Below are positions 23,209-24,094 of a stretch of DNA of 24,094 bases, in pieces (position 1 is the first letter of the stretch; each line of letters begins with the position of its first letter). The DNA comes from Amoebophilaceae bacterium (GTDB lineage: Bacteria; Bacteroidota; Bacteroidia; Cytophagales; Amoebophilaceae): positions 1 to 24,094 of the forward strand of contig JALRAY010000008.1 of the NCBI GenBank assembly GCA_023257955.1, in the 5' to 3' direction. The position numbers and the translations under genes are program-made. Below the pieces are notes generated by a model. It ran no database searches, was not told the origin of the DNA, and saw only the letters and a list, made by a program, of their open reading frames with translations.

Positions 23209-24094
23209 TTATCTTCCGTTCAAGACTTTTTCGCTTCTTACCCGTAGTTCATCGGCAACCATTTGAGGGAGGTTTAGGGTTAATGCGAGGGTGACAAAGA
23301 ATTTGAGGGTATTGTCGGCGACTTCCCGTTTTTTCTTTTCGCATTTGTGACCATCTATAGTGCGCATGTTGTGTAGGCGGTCGGCTACTTTCACCAGTAG
23401 GGATCGGTGGCCTGCTTTTTCTAGCAACCTGCTTATATTCTCGTGGTCACTTAATTGCAGTTTGTGAAAGCTTTGTACGTAGCTCTCAAAGTGGGTAACG
23501 TTGTCCACGATGTGGCTTACGACGGGGCCGAATTTCATATCGATTTGTGTTCGCAGCATGCGGGTATCTTCTACCGTGTCATGCAAGAGCGCCCCTATAA
23601 TCACGTCTTCGTCAGTAGTCCAATCAAGGACAATGCGCGCTACAGCTAGCGGATGTAGATAAAACGGTTCACCAGACCTGCGCATCACCGATCCATGGTA
23701 CAATTTGATCAGCTCTATAGTCTCTACCACCTTTTCCATATCCACGGCGGAAGTTTTTGTCTCGAGCTCACGTAAGAATGCTTCTTCCTGCTCTTTAGCG
23801 CCAGGGTAGTCATCATTGGCACGCACCAAGGGAGCCCCTAGCTCCATGGCAGGAGAATTCATATCCCTGGGACGGACTTCCTTGACGTCAGCAGGGAAGA
23901 CATAAGCATAGTACGTATGATCCGTGGTTTGACTGATATCTACGTTGGAATAACCATAATGCGCCCGTACGATGCGGTGGTTGTTGGCCAGCATCATAGC
24001 GGTATCGCTATCGGTCGCAGGGATAACCGAGCCACTCATATTCACATAGTAGGTATAATCCACAGGTCTTATGGCGGTAGGATCATCGGAGAAG
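23209..24094 (-). CDS. RelA/SpoT-type HD domain protein (putative alarmone hydrolase) with novel N-terminal part, partial
   Basis: The frame is open to the right edge, so the N-terminus is outside the window. Its last codons to the stop at 23209 form an HD domain of the SpoT hydrolase type: RRSGEPFYLHPLAVARIV, ALLHDTVEDT, FGPVVSHIVDNVTHF and LLVKVADRLHNMRT. The ligands of the Mn site (His, His-Asp, Glu-Asp, later Asp) are all present, so (p)ppGpp hydrolysis is plausible. There is no synthetase domain after it, unlike RelA/SpoT, where the HD domain comes first. Instead, at least 115 residues with no known domain come before it, including two Tyr-rich segments (DYTYYVNMSG and DHTYYAYVFPADV). 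A GTG at 24063 is in frame but is unlikely to be the true start, because the upstream codons are also open. Confidence 0.75.
   Translation of the reverse strand, partial: FSDDPTAIRPVDYTYYVNMSGSVIPATDSDTAMMLANNHRIVRAHYGYSNVDISQTTDHTYYAYVFPADVKEVRPRDMNSPAMELGAPLVRANDDYPGAKEQEEAFLRELETKTSAVDMEKVVETIELIKLYHGSVMRRSGEPFYLHPLAVARIVLDWTTDEDVIIGALLHDTVEDTRMLRTQIDMKFGPVVSHIVDNVTHFESYVQSFHKLQLSDHENISRLLEKAGHRSLLVKVADRLHNMRTIDGHKCEKKKREVADNTLKFFVTLALTLNLPQMVADELRVRSEKVLNGR

Noticed and set aside
1..24094. CRISPR array or known anti-phage defence cluster
   Set aside because: No regularly spaced repeats and no Cas, restriction or toxin-antitoxin genes were recognised. The Rpn-type genes are recombination/transposase-like rather than a clear defence system.

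Overview
The window looks like part of a reduced chromosome from an intracellular Bacteroidota symbiont, most like the Amoebophilaceae (Cardinium/Amoebophilus type). This is inferred from four things. There are Bacteroidota-style promoter boxes (TAnnTTTG) and few recognisable Shine-Dalgarno sites. The rho gene carries an Asn-rich insertion, and mutY-ssb and M23 peptidase-MerR sit in Bacteroidota-like neighbourhoods. A bacterial gene encodes a eukaryote-type ubiquitin-specific protease. Housekeeping genes are interspersed with decayed mobile DNA. No species assignment can be made without a search.

Layout. 1-218: the 5' end of an Rpn/PD-(D/E)XK nuclease-transposase gene running off the left edge. 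450-3858 (minus strand): a small multi-pass membrane protein, a membrane-anchored metallophosphoesterase, and an overlapping pair of MerR regulator and M23 peptidase. 4206-5315: a secreted or lipid-anchored USP deubiquitinase. 5424-6734: an amino-acid permease. 6937-8370: CCA tRNA nucleotidyltransferase. 8457-10568 (minus): rbfA and rho. 10942-12726 (minus): an ABC exporter. 13226-14164: fmt. 14165-15680: an accessory scar holding an IS-like fragment, a 569-nt group II intron without its protein gene, a half-copy of a MITE-like repeat, a truncated lipoprotein gene and a perfect 34-bp palindrome. 15681-17579: mutL. 17580-18019: two decayed left ends of an IS66-like element. 18020-21149: yicC, an O-methyltransferase, mutY and ssb. 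21260-22231: a second, different Rpn-family gene with an in-frame amber stop. 22308-22955: RNase HII. 23116-23193: a full copy of the MITE-like repeat. 23209-24094 (minus): a RelA/SpoT-type HD hydrolase with an unfamiliar N-terminal extension, running off the right edge.

The core genes cover translation (fmt, cca, rbfA), transcription termination (rho), DNA repair and replication (mutL, mutY, ssb, rnhB) and the envelope (M23 peptidase, phosphoesterase, transporters). The host-interaction candidates are the USP protease and, more speculatively, the truncated lipoprotein. The least ordinary structures are the ORF-less group II intron in a nested insertion scar, the USP lipoprotein, the 34-bp palindrome, and the stand-alone HD alarmone-hydrolase-like protein.
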